Shown here in pieces: positions 32,850-41,221 of a DNA stretch of 64,000 nt. Numbering within the stretch: position 1 is the first letter of the stretch; each line of letters opens with the position of its first letter. The notes beneath the pieces were generated by a model. That model was not told the DNA's origin. It did no database searches and saw nothing but the letters and a program-made list of their open reading frames with translations. The translations under genes were made by a program, and so were the position numbers. The stretch is from Rubrivivax gelatinosus IL144 (GTDB lineage: Bacteria > Pseudomonadota > Gammaproteobacteria > Burkholderiales > Burkholderiaceae_C), in NCBI RefSeq assembly GCF_000284255.1, contig NC_017075.1, forward strand, positions 558,001 through 622,000. The letters are read 5' to 3'.

Positions 32850-33403
32850 GCGTCGACCGCGGCGAAAGCCTCGGCCAGGCTGCGGCCCACCGCCGGCGTC
32901 AGCGCCTCGACGAGCTGCGGCGCCGGCAGGCTGGCCAGCGGCTCGGCGCGCACGACGTGGCGCATCACCGCCGCGCCCAGCAGCTGCGCGCCGATCAGCT
33001 GGGCGCGCAGCGCGCCGTCCTCGTCGTCGAGCAGCGGTGCGATGCCCTGGCGCAGCTGGTGCTCGATCGCCTGCTGCAGCGTCGTCGGCGGCTGCTGCGC
33101 CGCCAGCGCGGCGTGCAGCGCGGTGGCCAGGTCGCGGCCTTCGTCGCCGTGCTCCCAGATCTCCAGATAGCGCTCGACGATGCCGGCGGCCAGGGAGTCG
33201 AAGGCGCTGTCGTCGAAGGGCGCGGCCGGCTGCGGCGGCGGCATCGTCGGCAGCTGCGAGTCCTGCTCGGCCGCGCGGCGGCGTTCGGCCAGCGTCAGCA
33301 GCTTTTCGTAGACGCCGTCGACGACGACGTAGCCGATCCAGGAGCCGCTGCCGAGCCCGACCAGGGTCAACCAGATCTCGAACTCGCTGAGGATGGCGTC
33401 CAC
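32816..33403 (-). CDS. TetR C-terminal domain with a membrane helix and no HTH
   Basis: 195-aa protein from a GTG at 33403. Residues ~60-185 (IVERYLEIWEHGDEGRDL ... LLGAAVMRHVVRAEPLASL) look like the TetR_C ligand-binding fold of the actinobacterial-type TetR group. The N-terminal ~50 residues that should be a helix-turn-helix are instead WLTLVGLGSGSWIGYVVVDG, a likely membrane segment, then a charged linker. It cannot bind DNA as a normal TetR. Possibly a membrane-tethered ligand or protein-binding module. Its 3' end overlaps the opposing PgaA-like gene by 34 bases. The start codon is uncertain; upstream frame is Arg-rich and unlike coding sequence. Confidence 0.55.
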   Translation of the reverse strand: MDAILSEFEIWLTLVGLGSGSWIGYVVVDGVYEKLLTLAERRRAAEQDSQLPTMPPPQPAAPFDDSAFDSLAAGIVERYLEIWEHGDEGRDLATALHAALAAQQPPTTLQQAIEHQLRQGIAPLLDDEDGALRAQLIGAQLLGAAVMRHVVRAEPLASLPAPQLVEALTPAVGRSLAEAFAAVDAQRQTSRPSVR

Positions 33404-33617
33404 GAACCGTTGAAGGGGTGAGGAGCGCCGTGCGCGGCGCCGTCGATGCCGGCGACGCGCCCAGGGCGCGGGCGCGGCGGCAAGGCACCGATTCTGGGCG
33501 CCGCCTGCCGTGGCTTCTGCCCGGAGATGGCCGGCGAACACCCCTCAATTCCGCCGCCGGACGTGGCTAGACTTGCGCCCGCGGCACCCTCCTGCCGCGT
33601 TGCCACCCGCCCCCGAG

Positions 33618-34232
33618 ATGAGCCCTCCTAGCGTTCGCGGCCTGTCCGCGCTGGCCGCGCTGCTGTGCGCGGCGGCCGTGTCCGCCGCCCCGGCGGACAC
33701 GACGATCGTCATCCTGCGCCACGGCGAGAAGCCGCCAGCCGGCCTGGGCCAGCTCGACTGCCGCGGCCTGAACCGCGCGCTGGCGCTGCCGGCCGTGCTG
33801 CTCGGCGCCTACGGCACGCCGAGCGCGATCTACGCGCCCGACCCCTCGGTGCTCAAGCGCGACAAGGGCGTGCCCTACCCCTACATCCGGCCGCTGGCGA
33901 CGATCGAGCCGCTGGCCGTGCGTGTCGGCCTGCCGGTGCAGCTCGGCTGGGCGATGGAACAGGTCGAGCCGCTGGCCGCGCACCTGCTGGCGCAGCCGCC
34001 GGGCACCTACGTCGTCGCCTGGGAACACCATCTCGGCGCGCGCCTGGCGCGGGCCCTCGTCGCCGCTGCCGGCGGCGACGCCGCCGAGGTGCCGGGCTGG
34101 GCCGACGACGATTTCGACAGCCTCTACGAAGTGCGCCTGCAGCACGCCGCGGGCCGTGCCACCGGGGCCGAGTTCCGCATCGGCCACCAGGGCCTGAACG
34201 GCCTGCCGGCCGCCTGCCCGAGCGGGCGCTGA
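33618..34232 (+). CDS. Secreted histidine phosphatase (RHG) family protein
   Basis: 204-aa protein with a signal peptide (cleavage near AVSAAP, residue ~24) and an N-terminal VILRHGEKPP whose RHG is the phosphohistidine motif of histidine phosphatases. VVAWEHHLGARLARAL supplies the second catalytic His. The family includes phosphoglycerate mutase-like and phytase-like enzymes. Predicted periplasmic. Followed by a DUF4337-type gene after 33 bases. Substrate unknown. Confidence 0.78.
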   Translation: MSPPSVRGLSALAALLCAAAVSAAPADTTIVILRHGEKPPAGLGQLDCRGLNRALALPAVLLGAYGTPSAIYAPDPSVLKRDKGVPYPYIRPLATIEPLAVRVGLPVQLGWAMEQVEPLAAHLLAQPPGTYVVAWEHHLGARLARALVAAAGGDAAEVPGWADDDFDSLYEVRLQHAAGRATGAEFRIGHQGLNGLPAACPSGR

Positions 34233-34265
34233 ACGATCTTCTTCACCACCTTCTCACGATCCCAA

Positions 34266-34802
34266 GTGGCAGAGACCGACAAGGACACCGAAACCTGGCT
34301 CAAGCGCATGTCGCTGGCCACCGTCATCTTCGCCGTCAGCGCCACGCTGTCGACCTTCAAGGGCGGTTCGTACTCGACGCAGAGCGTCATCAACCAGGCG
34401 CTGGCCTCGGACCAGTGGGCCTTCTACCAGGCCAAGAGCATGAAGCAGCACCTGTTCGAGCTGCAGTCCGAACAGCTCAAGCTGCAGCTCGAGGCGCTGC
34501 CCGCCGGCAACCCGGCGCGTGCCGACTACGAGACTCGCATCGCCGAGCTGAAGACGCAGATCGAGCGTTATGGCCGCGAGAAGCACGACATCGAGGCCAA
34601 GGCGCGCGAGCTGGAGGCGCAGCGCGACGAGGCCAAGCGCCACAACCAGCCCTTCGGCATCGCCGTGCTGCTGCTGCAGGTGACGATCCTGCTGAGCTCG
34701 ATCGCCAGCCTGATGAAGGCCAAGCGCATCTGGTGGGCCGCGCTGCCGGTCGGCGCCGTCGGGCTGGTGTATTTCGCGGACGGCTTCGTCGGCTGGTTCT
34801 GA
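34266..34802 (+). CDS. DUF4337-like membrane/coiled-coil protein
   Basis: 178-aa protein from GTG 34266. One helix near residues 15-32, a long charged coiled coil (~50-125, for example RAELKTQIERYGREKHDIEAK-type heptads), and two helices at the C-terminus ending FADGFVGWF. This pattern matches DUF4337. Function is unknown in the family. No clear ribosome site; an in-frame ATG at 34308 is an alternative start. Confidence 0.75.
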   Translation: MAETDKDTETWLKRMSLATVIFAVSATLSTFKGGSYSTQSVINQALASDQWAFYQAKSMKQHLFELQSEQLKLQLEALPAGNPARADYETRIAELKTQIERYGREKHDIEAKARELEAQRDEAKRHNQPFGIAVLLLQVTILLSSIASLMKAKRIWWAALPVGAVGLVYFADGFVGWF

Positions 34803-34813
34803 CGCGCGGCGGC

Positions 34814-35827
34814 ATGGGCCTCGACTCGTTCCTCGCCCGCCGCCTGCTGCCCGCCGTGCTGCGGGTCGCCACGGCATTCGCTGTTGCGTCCGGTCTGGCG
34901 GTGGCTGCGCCTGTCGACCCGCCCGACGAAGTGCCCGCCGCGGCCGCTGCCGACGCGACGACGCTGCGCATGCTGCTGCCCGCCGGGGCCCGCCTGATGC
35001 ACGGCCCGCTGCTGCTGCCCTTCGGCGCTCACGAACGCGGCTGGCTGCTGGCCTGGCGCGAGCCCGAGGCCGGCGTCGCCGTCTGGTACCTGATGCCACG
35101 GCCCGGCGACGCGGCGCACTGGCGGCTGCTGCGCCTGCGCGAGCCCGAGCCGGCCGACGCCTTCTTCGACATCGAGCTGCGCGCCGCCTTCGCCACCGGG
35201 CCCGAGGGCGCACGCGACCTCGTGCTGCTCGAGCGCTACATCCGCGCGGCGCCGGCCGGCGGCGAGCGCCACGACAGCGCCCGTGTGCTGCGTCGCGACG
35301 GCGACGGCGTGCGCGCCGTGCCCGAACTGCAAGCGCTGCTCGACGGCGTGACCGACGCCGCCGAGGCGCGCCGGCGCCTGGCGCCGGCCTATGCGCGGCT
35401 GTTGCCGACGGTGAAGGGCGAACTGGCCGCGGCTTTCGCCTCGCTGCCGGTCGAGGTCGTCGACCTGACGCGGCTGGAGCGCTTGCAGCGCCTGCAGCCC
35501 GGCCACCCGCTGTACGAGGTGGACGACGTCGCCAACGGCTACCTCGCGCTGCGTGGCGACGGCGGCCGACCGGGCTACGTCGCGGCGCTGTTCCGCCAGG
35601 CCGACGGCGGCGCCGTCGTCGCCGTGCAGCAGCGCTGGACGGACGCGCAGCGCACGCGGCTGCTGCGCCGCGACGGCGCGGGCTGGAACGACGTCACCGC
35701 CGCGTTGCTGCCCGGCTGGCGCGACGGCGACGACTGCACGCTGCCGCGGCGCGGCCGCACCGTCGCCTGTGCCGACGGACGGCGCTGGACCTGGGACGGG
35801 CGGAGCTTCCAGTTGCAGCGGCCCTAG
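34814..35827 (+). CDS. Uncharacterised secreted protein
   Basis: 337-aa protein with an N-terminal hydrophobic leader (cleavage near AVAAP, residue ~32). The body is rich in short beta-strand-like segments with Trp and aromatic residues (GWLLAWREPEAGVAVWYLMP), and the last third has WTWDGRSFQLQRP. No family recognised. It begins 11 bases after the DUF4337 gene and may share its transcript. Predicted periplasmic; role unknown. Confidence 0.65.
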   Translation: MGLDSFLARRLLPAVLRVATAFAVASGLAVAAPVDPPDEVPAAAAADATTLRMLLPAGARLMHGPLLLPFGAHERGWLLAWREPEAGVAVWYLMPRPGDAAHWRLLRLREPEPADAFFDIELRAAFATGPEGARDLVLLERYIRAAPAGGERHDSARVLRRDGDGVRAVPELQALLDGVTDAAEARRRLAPAYARLLPTVKGELAAAFASLPVEVVDLTRLERLQRLQPGHPLYEVDDVANGYLALRGDGGRPGYVAALFRQADGGAVVAVQQRWTDAQRTRLLRRDGAGWNDVTAALLPGWRDGDDCTLPRRGRTVACADGRRWTWDGRSFQLQRP

Positions 35828-35854
35828 GTCGCTCTTGGCCCGTCCGGCAATGCC

Positions 35855-36541
35855 TCAGCCGGCCTGCCGCCAGCAGGCCATCGCGTCGCCGCGCAAGCCT
35901 TCCTCGACCAGACGGCGCAGCGGGTTCAGCAGGCGTTGCGCCGGGTCGTCGGCGTGCAGGAAGCGGTGCACGACGACGGCCTCGACGTCGAGCACGAAGG
36001 GCGTCGTGTGCGTGCCCACCGGGTCGGCCAGCAGCACGATGCGGCGTGCGCTGAGCATGCCGTCGGCGAGGTTCTGTGCATCCAGGTCCAGGCCCCAGTG
36101 CCAGTCCGGGTTGCCGCGCGCGATCAGCTCGCCGAGCAGCATCGCCAGGTCCAGCAGCATCGAGAAGACGACCTCGCCGCCGCTGCGGCGGCTGTCCAGC
36201 CAGCGCGTGAGGCCGCCAGGGCCGGCAAGCCGCAGCGCCGGCCACTGGGCGAGCGCCCAGCGCTGCAGCTCGTCGGCCAGCGCCGCGGCGTGTGCCGACG
36301 GTTCGGCCAGCGCCGCCCGGGTGTCGATGCCGGCGACCTCGTGCAGCAGCGCCGAGATCTGCTGCAGCCGCTGCGGCAGGACCTGTTCGAAGCAGGCGAG
36401 GTTCTCCGCCGCCTGGTTGGGGCTCAGTACCGTGCCGGGGCCGGCGTGCGGCGCCTCGTAGGGCGTGTAGTCGCGCAGCCGTGCGGCGAGGGTGGCGCCC
36501 GGCCGGGGTTCGCGGCGGCGCTTGAGCCAGTCGAAGATCAT
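35855..36541 (-). CDS. Uncharacterised cytoplasmic protein
   Basis: 228-aa protein, no signal or membrane segment. Begins MIFDWLKRRREPRPG; a mid-segment PDWHWGLDLDAQNLADGM and VLLADPVGTHTTPFVLDVEAVVVHRF look structured and conserved. No family recognised. Its start overlaps the stop of the ankyrin lipoprotein gene (ATGA), so both are coupled; it is the last gene of the minus-strand set that begins at 38622. Confidence 0.65.
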   Translation of the reverse strand: MIFDWLKRRREPRPGATLAARLRDYTPYEAPHAGPGTVLSPNQAAENLACFEQVLPQRLQQISALLHEVAGIDTRAALAEPSAHAAALADELQRWALAQWPALRLAGPGGLTRWLDSRRSGGEVVFSMLLDLAMLLGELIARGNPDWHWGLDLDAQNLADGMLSARRIVLLADPVGTHTTPFVLDVEAVVVHRFLHADDPAQRLLNPLRRLVEEGLRGDAMACWRQAG

Positions 36542-37335
36542 CGCGTCTGCAGTCTTGCGGACACGGCGGCGTGGGCGCGGCCTTGCGGTGTGTCGGGGGC
36601 CGGCGGGTTCAGGTTCAGCGCGTGGGCCAGGCGTGTCGGGTCGATGCGCGCGCCAGCGCGCAGTAGGGCGTCGGCGACGATCCAGTTGCCCATGCCGGTG
36701 GCGAGCTGCAGCGGCGGGCTGCCGTCCCCTGTCGCCAGATCGGCGCGTGCACCGGCCCGCAGCAGTGCCAGCGCCAGATCGGTGTTGCCTTCGCGGATCG
36801 CCAGCGACAGAAAGGTCTCGCCCTGCACCGGCAGCCGCGCATCGGGCGACACGCCGGCCTTCAGCAGCACCGGCAGCAGCTGCGGGTCGCGCACACGCGC
36901 GGCGGCGTTGAGCAGCGACATGCCGTTGGCCAGCGTGCTTGTCGGGTCGGCGCCCAGCGCCAGCAGGTGGGCGACGACGTCGGCACGCACCGGGCGCACG
37001 TAGGCGACGTAGGCCAGCAGCGGCGTCACGCCCTGCTCGCCGGGCGTGTCGACGGCGTAGCCCGCGCGCACCTGGGCCGTCATCGCGGCCAGGTCACCGC
37101 TTTCGGCCAGGCGCAGGAAGCGGCGGCTGGCTTCGTCGGCGAAACGGGCCTGGGCGCGCTCGCGCTGGTCGGCGGCGCCGAAGACGGCGGAGACGTCGAT
37201 GGACACGGGTTCCTCCTTCGGTGCGGCGGCCGGCGAGCAGGCGGCGAAACCCAGGGCCGCGAGGCCCGTGGCCAGCGCCACGCCGACGCCGCTAGGACGC
37301 TGGCGCACGATGCCGCAGGACTTCCGCCAAACCAT
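36538..37335 (-). CDS. Ankyrin-repeat lipoprotein
   Basis: 265-aa predicted lipoprotein. Hydrophobic leader ending in FAAC (Cys at residue ~33), then about five ankyrin-type repeats such as ANGMSLLNAAARVRDPQLLP, GETFLSLAIREGNTDLALAL and GSPPLQLATGMGNWIVADAL. Ankyrin proteins mediate protein binding; exported ankyrin lipoproteins are often found beside secreted effectors and may act as immunity proteins. The start at 37335 overlaps the preceding 80-aa gene by 44 bases. ATGA couples it to the next gene. Confidence 0.78.
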   Translation of the reverse strand: MVWRKSCGIVRQRPSGVGVALATGLAALGFAACSPAAAPKEEPVSIDVSAVFGAADQRERAQARFADEASRRFLRLAESGDLAAMTAQVRAGYAVDTPGEQGVTPLLAYVAYVRPVRADVVAHLLALGADPTSTLANGMSLLNAAARVRDPQLLPVLLKAGVSPDARLPVQGETFLSLAIREGNTDLALALLRAGARADLATGDGSPPLQLATGMGNWIVADALLRAGARIDPTRLAHALNLNPPAPDTPQGRAHAAVSARLQTR

Positions 37336-37534
37336 GTTGTTGCGTGCCGAACCGGCCTCCCTCGGCGATCGTGCCCGGGTTCCAGCTGTCCAGGCGCGCG
37401 CCGAGGTAAACACGCGCCAGCGGGCTGCCCAGGTCCACGGAGCGGCCGACCGACGCCTGGAACTGGCGCAGCCGGTCCAGCCCCAGCGCGTCGACATAAC
37501 GCGTCGGCACCGGGCCTTCGTTCAGGAAGCTCAT
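37292..37534 (-). CDS. Small uncharacterised protein, coupled to 363-aa gene
   Basis: 80-aa protein beginning SFLNEGPVPTRYVDALGLDR; no signal or membrane segment. Its ATG overlaps the stop of the 363-aa gene (ATGA), strong evidence of real translation. Its 3' end runs 44 bases into the ankyrin gene. No family recognised. Could be a chaperone, immunity partner, or a split C-terminal part of the upstream protein. Confidence 0.6.
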   Translation of the reverse strand: MSFLNEGPVPTRYVDALGLDRLRQFQASVGRSVDLGSPLARVYLGARLDSWNPGTIAEGGRFGTQQHGLAEVLRHRAPAS

Positions 37535-38622
37535 GTTGTCACCCGTCGTGCGGTGGTGACCTGGCCCTCGGCGAAGTGCAGCGAATAACCTTCACGCGTC
37601 TCGTCGGCGACGCCGGCGGCGTTGAAGGTCGTGGCCGGCACGCCGGCGCGCCCGGCGGCCGCCCAGCGAGTGGCTGGTGGTATCCAGACGGCCTGCGACA
37701 GCTCGGCCATGCGCGTGGCATGCGCGTCCATCGGCGTGGCGCGGAACACGAGGTCGGCGGCCTGCACTTCGCCCGGGGCGACGGCGCGCACCGCGGCGTC
37801 GAACACGCGGTCGCCCAGCGCGCGCACGGTCGCGCCGTCGGCGCCGCCGGCGAAGCTACGTTCCATGCGCGCGGCGGTCTGCATCAGCGCGCGGAACGTG
37901 CCGTGGTCCGACTTTGCCGTGTGCCAGCCGTTGATCAGGCCCCAGTCCTGCTCGGTGTCGGTGGCGGCGAGCATCACGGCGTCGAGTGCACCGGGCTCTC
38001 GCGCCAGGGTCTCGAAGGCGGTGCGTGCCGACGCCGGATCGTCGCCGAAGGACGCGACGACCGAGGCGATCGCCCGCGCCTCGGCGTCGCCCAGGCGGCG
38101 CTGGCCGTCGAACTCCAGCAGGCCGCCGACCGCATGCTGCGGCTTGTCGGTCGCCTGGCCGGCCAGCGTCTGCAGGTAGTCCAGCTTGGCTTGCGGCGAG
38201 GCGTGGCGGGCCACCGCCGTGCCCAGCTCGGTCACCGGCTGGAAGCCGCCGCTGGCGGCCTCGGTGCCGGCCAGGGCCTTCGACAGCGCGGCCAGCGAGT
38301 CGCCGTCCAGGTCTTGCGCCATCGCCTGGAAGAAGTCGGCACGCTGGTCGGCCGTCAGGCCGGGGCCGATCCAGGATCGGTCCATCACCTCCTGCGCCAG
38401 CGTCTCCAGGCGACCCGCGGCGGCCATGCGGTCGACGACGGCGTCGGCGTCGCGCGCCGGCAGCGCGCCGATCAGCTCGGTGGCCTGGCGCACCTCGTCG
38501 CGGCTGACCCAGCCCGGGCCCGAGGCGTCGAGCAGGCGGTCGAGCCGGCGCAGCGTCGTGTCCACCACCGGCGAAGGCGGCGGCGAGGGCACGCGTGCGG
38601 GTTGGCGGCCGATGTCGTTCAT
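37531..38622 (-). CDS. Large uncharacterised protein, possible effector
   Basis: 363-aa protein with no signal peptide or membrane helix. The N-terminus is Pro-rich (PARVPSPPPSPVVD), followed by helical repeats with RADFFQAMAQDLDGDSLAAL and SPQAKLDYLQTLAGQATD, and a beta-rich end. The Pro-rich tail plus helical body without export signal is seen in type III or VI effectors, but I recognise no catalytic motif. First gene of a coupled set (363 aa, 80 aa, ankyrin lipoprotein, 228 aa). Function unknown. Confidence 0.65.
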   Translation of the reverse strand: MNDIGRQPARVPSPPPSPVVDTTLRRLDRLLDASGPGWVSRDEVRQATELIGALPARDADAVVDRMAAAGRLETLAQEVMDRSWIGPGLTADQRADFFQAMAQDLDGDSLAALSKALAGTEAASGGFQPVTELGTAVARHASPQAKLDYLQTLAGQATDKPQHAVGGLLEFDGQRRLGDAEARAIASVVASFGDDPASARTAFETLAREPGALDAVMLAATDTEQDWGLINGWHTAKSDHGTFRALMQTAARMERSFAGGADGATVRALGDRVFDAAVRAVAPGEVQAADLVFRATPMDAHATRMAELSQAVWIPPATRWAAAGRAGVPATTFNAAGVADETREGYSLHFAEGQVTTARRVTT

Positions 38623-38701
38623 GCGCGGTCCTCCGATCGCGGCGCAGCTTAGGAAGCCGGCGGCGCGCTCGCCACCTGGGATCGTGACCAGGGGGAGGCC
38701 G

Positions 38702-39439
38702 TCAGCGCAGCGCCAGGCCGTCGTCGCCCAGCGTCAGCCGGTCGACATCGCCCTTCAGGAACTGCTGCAGATAGCCTCGCGCCGCGTCGCGGCTGCTCTT
38801 GGCGACCGCCTCGTCGGGCCTGGACTTCAGCCCCATCTGCGTCGTCGCCATGAACATGCCGATGATGGCCAGCTGTTCGTAGGCCTCGCGCAGCTCGCGC
38901 GCCGGCACCGAGGCGAAGCCTGGCTGCGAGGCCATCACCCGGCGCATCTGCGCGACCAGGGTGGCGAAATGGCGGTCGGGGAAGTCCACGCCGTGCATCG
39001 CCATCCAGCAGCCGGCGACGAAGGCCGCGGCGGCGCCGCCGAGGTCGCCCGCCTCGATGCCGAAGCGGCGTTCGATGTCGCCGTAGGACCGCAGCAGCGT
39101 GGCGAACGTCGACTCGGCCTGTGCCCGCCCGGCGGGCGGGTAGCCGGCGGCCAGCCGGCTGGGGGTTCGGGTCGGACCGTCGGCCCGGGTGACGAGGTTG
39201 GCGACGGCGTCGCGGCTCGGTGCGGGCGGCGTGTCGGCTGCCTTGGCGGCCGCATTGCGCTGGCGCGCGTTCTCGACGATGCGGTACTGGATCGACTGGT
39301 AGTACCAGGACGAGTCCAGCACGCCGAGGTTGCCGATGTTGTACATCGGGCCGTAGGCGGCCGCGAAGGCCGGCCAGGCCAGCACGAGGCAGGCGGCGGC
39401 GTGCGCGAGCCATCGTCGGTGGGAAAGCGGCATGGGCAT
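38702..39439 (-). CDS. Secreted family protein, paralogue A
   Basis: 245-aa protein with signal peptide (cleavage near AFAAAYG, ~residue 28). The core reads IERRFGIEAGDLGGAAAAFV, FPDRHFATLV and AYEQLAIIGMFMATTQMGL, shared with three other proteins here. After the signal comes a short variable segment, a linker with Pro/Arg and a C-terminal DGLALR end. Possibly a DUF6683-like family; I could not verify this. Start uncertain: a TTG at 39454 would overlap the stop of paralogue B; ATG 39439 or 39433 fits the signal peptide. Cotranscribed with B. Confidence 0.72.
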   Translation of the reverse strand: MPMPLSHRRWLAHAAACLVLAWPAFAAAYGPMYNIGNLGVLDSSWYYQSIQYRIVENARQRNAAAKAADTPPAPSRDAVANLVTRADGPTRTPSRLAAGYPPAGRAQAESTFATLLRSYGDIERRFGIEAGDLGGAAAAFVAGCWMAMHGVDFPDRHFATLVAQMRRVMASQPGFASVPARELREAYEQLAIIGMFMATTQMGLKSRPDEAVAKSSRDAARGYLQQFLKGDVDRLTLGDDGLALR

Positions 39440-39450
39440 GACGGGGTCGT

Positions 39451-40134
39451 TCAACGCTGGGACAGACCGTCGGCCGTGATCTGCAGGCGGTCCAGGTCGC
39501 CGGGGATCACCGTCGCGAGGTAGCGGCGCGCGGCCGTGACGCTGCGTTCGCGCAGGCCGTCGTCGGGCTGCTGCGCCAGGGCCATCTGCGTGGCGGCCAT
39601 GAACATGCCGACGATGGCGAGCTGTTCGTAGCTGCGGCGCAGCTCCACCGGGTCCAGGCGTCGGTAGGCCGGGTCGCTTGCGACGGCTTCGCGCATCTGG
39701 CGCACGAGCGCCGCGAAGTGGGCGTCGGGAAAGGGCTGCTGGCGCATCGCCATCAGGTTGCCGGCGACGAAGGCGGCGAGCGCGCCGCCGATGTCGCCGC
39801 GGCGGATGCCGAAACGATCCTCGATCTCCCGGTACTTCGCGAGCAGTGTCTCGAAGGTTCGTGCGGCCTGTTCGCGCTGTGCGGCTGGGTAGGACTGCGC
39901 CATCTCGCGGGCGGCCGTCGTGCTGGCGCGCTCGACGGTTGGCAGCGGTGCCGGGGTCTTGGTCCTAGCCTTCGCGGACTGCTCGACGAGCTGCATCTGG
40001 ATGCGGTTCATCCGGTACTGGAAGTCCAGCCCGGCGAGGTTGTCCAGGCCGTAGCAGCACCAGTAGGCGTGGGCGGCTTGGGGCACGAAGGAAAACACCA
40101 CGCACATTGCCGCGGCCGTCGAGCGAAAAGTCAT
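39451..40134 (-). CDS. Secreted family protein, paralogue B
   Basis: 227-aa protein with signal peptide ending QAAHAYW (~residue 23). Family core: IEDRFGIRRGDIGGALAAFV, FPDAHFAALVRQMR, SYEQLAIVGMFMAATQMAL, ending DGLSQR. The mature N-terminus has a CC pair (YWCCYG) absent from the others. GGAGG lies six bases before the ATG. Separated from the helical-protein gene by a terminator hairpin, so the B-A pair is its own transcript. Function unknown. Confidence 0.75.
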   Translation of the reverse strand: MTFRSTAAAMCVVFSFVPQAAHAYWCCYGLDNLAGLDFQYRMNRIQMQLVEQSAKARTKTPAPLPTVERASTTAAREMAQSYPAAQREQAARTFETLLAKYREIEDRFGIRRGDIGGALAAFVAGNLMAMRQQPFPDAHFAALVRQMREAVASDPAYRRLDPVELRRSYEQLAIVGMFMAATQMALAQQPDDGLRERSVTAARRYLATVIPGDLDRLQITADGLSQR

Positions 40135-40169
40135 GTCAGGCCTCCATGAGTCTTTCTAGCACGACAAAG

Positions 40170-40193
40170 GGCGGCTCCTTTGCAGGAGCCGCC
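40170..40193 (-). terminator. Strong terminator between helical-protein gene and paralogue B
   Basis: Perfect 10-bp stem GGCGGCTCCT-ttgc-AGGAGCCGCC; on the minus strand it is followed by CTTTGT. It lies 23 bases after the stop of the 223-aa gene. Confidence 0.75.
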
Positions 40194-40216
40194 TGACACC
40201 GTTTGTGACTGTAAGG

Positions 40217-40888
40217 TCAGGACTTGCGTGCAGCCTGGGCCAGCGAGTTGCCGATGGAGTCGATCACGGTCTTCATCGTGTTCGTCAGCATTTCGAACTC
40301 CTTGCTGGTGGAGTTCATGCTCGCTTGTGCCGTCTGCATGTCTGCGGCGTTTCTCTTCTGACCGTTGATGTCCTCCTTGTCGATCTCGACCTTGGAGAGC
40401 TCCCGGATCTCCTTGGAGAGGTCGAGCATCTTGTCGGTCTTCGCAGCCATCGCGTCCGCCATGGACAGCGCGATGACTTCCAGCCAGCTGCTTGCCGAGC
40501 GCTTCTTGGCACCGTTGACGCTGCGGCCTTCCTTGACGTCGTCGATGACGCCGTCGATGAAGCGCTGCGTGAAGCCGGTTCCCCAAGCTTGCATCTGGTC
40601 GCCCACCTTGTCGGCGACGAACTGATCGACCTGCGGATCGGTCGACTTGTGGTTGGCCTGCACTGCTTTGTCGACGATGCTCTTCGCCAGATCGGCGACG
40701 AACTTCGGCATGCCGAACTGCTGCTGCAGGATGTCGATGCCGGCATTCAGTGCCTGGCCCAGCGTCTGGGTGAACAGATTGCTCAGGGACATCGCGATCT
40801 GCAGCGGCGGGAAGGCCATGCTGGCGATGTTCATCACCAGGCCGAGGATGTTGCCGCCGCCGAAGACGCTGTTCAGTGCTCCGCTCAT
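40217..40888 (-). CDS. Helical, possibly secreted structural protein
   Basis: 223-aa protein with no signal peptide. Residues ~10-60 are amphipathic/hydrophobic (ILGLVMNIASMAFPPLQIAM), the middle is polar, and residues ~150-223 form a long heptad-like helix (KTDKMLDLSKEIRELSKVE ... SKEFEMLTNTMKTVIDSIG). Glu/Lys/Met/Asn-rich composition and visibly lower GC differ from neighbours. The layout recalls type III translocator or EspA-like filament subunits, but no secretion genes are present. GGAG precedes the ATG and it has its own terminator. Function unknown. Confidence 0.65.
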   Translation of the reverse strand: MSGALNSVFGGGNILGLVMNIASMAFPPLQIAMSLSNLFTQTLGQALNAGIDILQQQFGMPKFVADLAKSIVDKAVQANHKSTDPQVDQFVADKVGDQMQAWGTGFTQRFIDGVIDDVKEGRSVNGAKKRSASSWLEVIALSMADAMAAKTDKMLDLSKEIRELSKVEIDKEDINGQKRNAADMQTAQASMNSTSKEFEMLTNTMKTVIDSIGNSLAQAARKS

Positions 40889-41221
40889 GGGAATTGCTCC
40901 GGTCGAAGTTGAAGAGTTCGGACCCGGACATCGTGATCGCCCGGACCTGTTTCATCGCAGCGACAAGGGCTCGGTGGCCGCTGCTGCACGATGGGCTGCA
41001 TTGCATCGTCGCGCCGCAGGGCCGCAAAGCTGGGATCGCTCCTAGGCGGTGGCCACCAGGTGGGGGACGGCCGGCAACTTGTTAACGCCCTGTTGCCGTT
41101 GCGACCGTCGCCTTTCAAGCTGCCACCGTTTCGGGATTGCCCTTGCCACGCGTGCCCATCAGAGTCGGCCGCATTTTCGGGCTTGTGGAATTCGGCCCGC
41201 CAGAGTTCGCGAGGAAATTGG
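40889..41221. other. 333-base divergent intergenic region
   Basis: Lies between the helical-protein gene and the beta-propeller lipoprotein gene, transcribed apart. No gene, hairpin or clear operator recognised. GAGGAAA just before 41222 is the lipoprotein ribosome site. Both promoters must lie here. A TTGTTAACG at about 41079-41087 is a locally AT-rich spot in otherwise GC-rich DNA. Confidence 0.4.
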
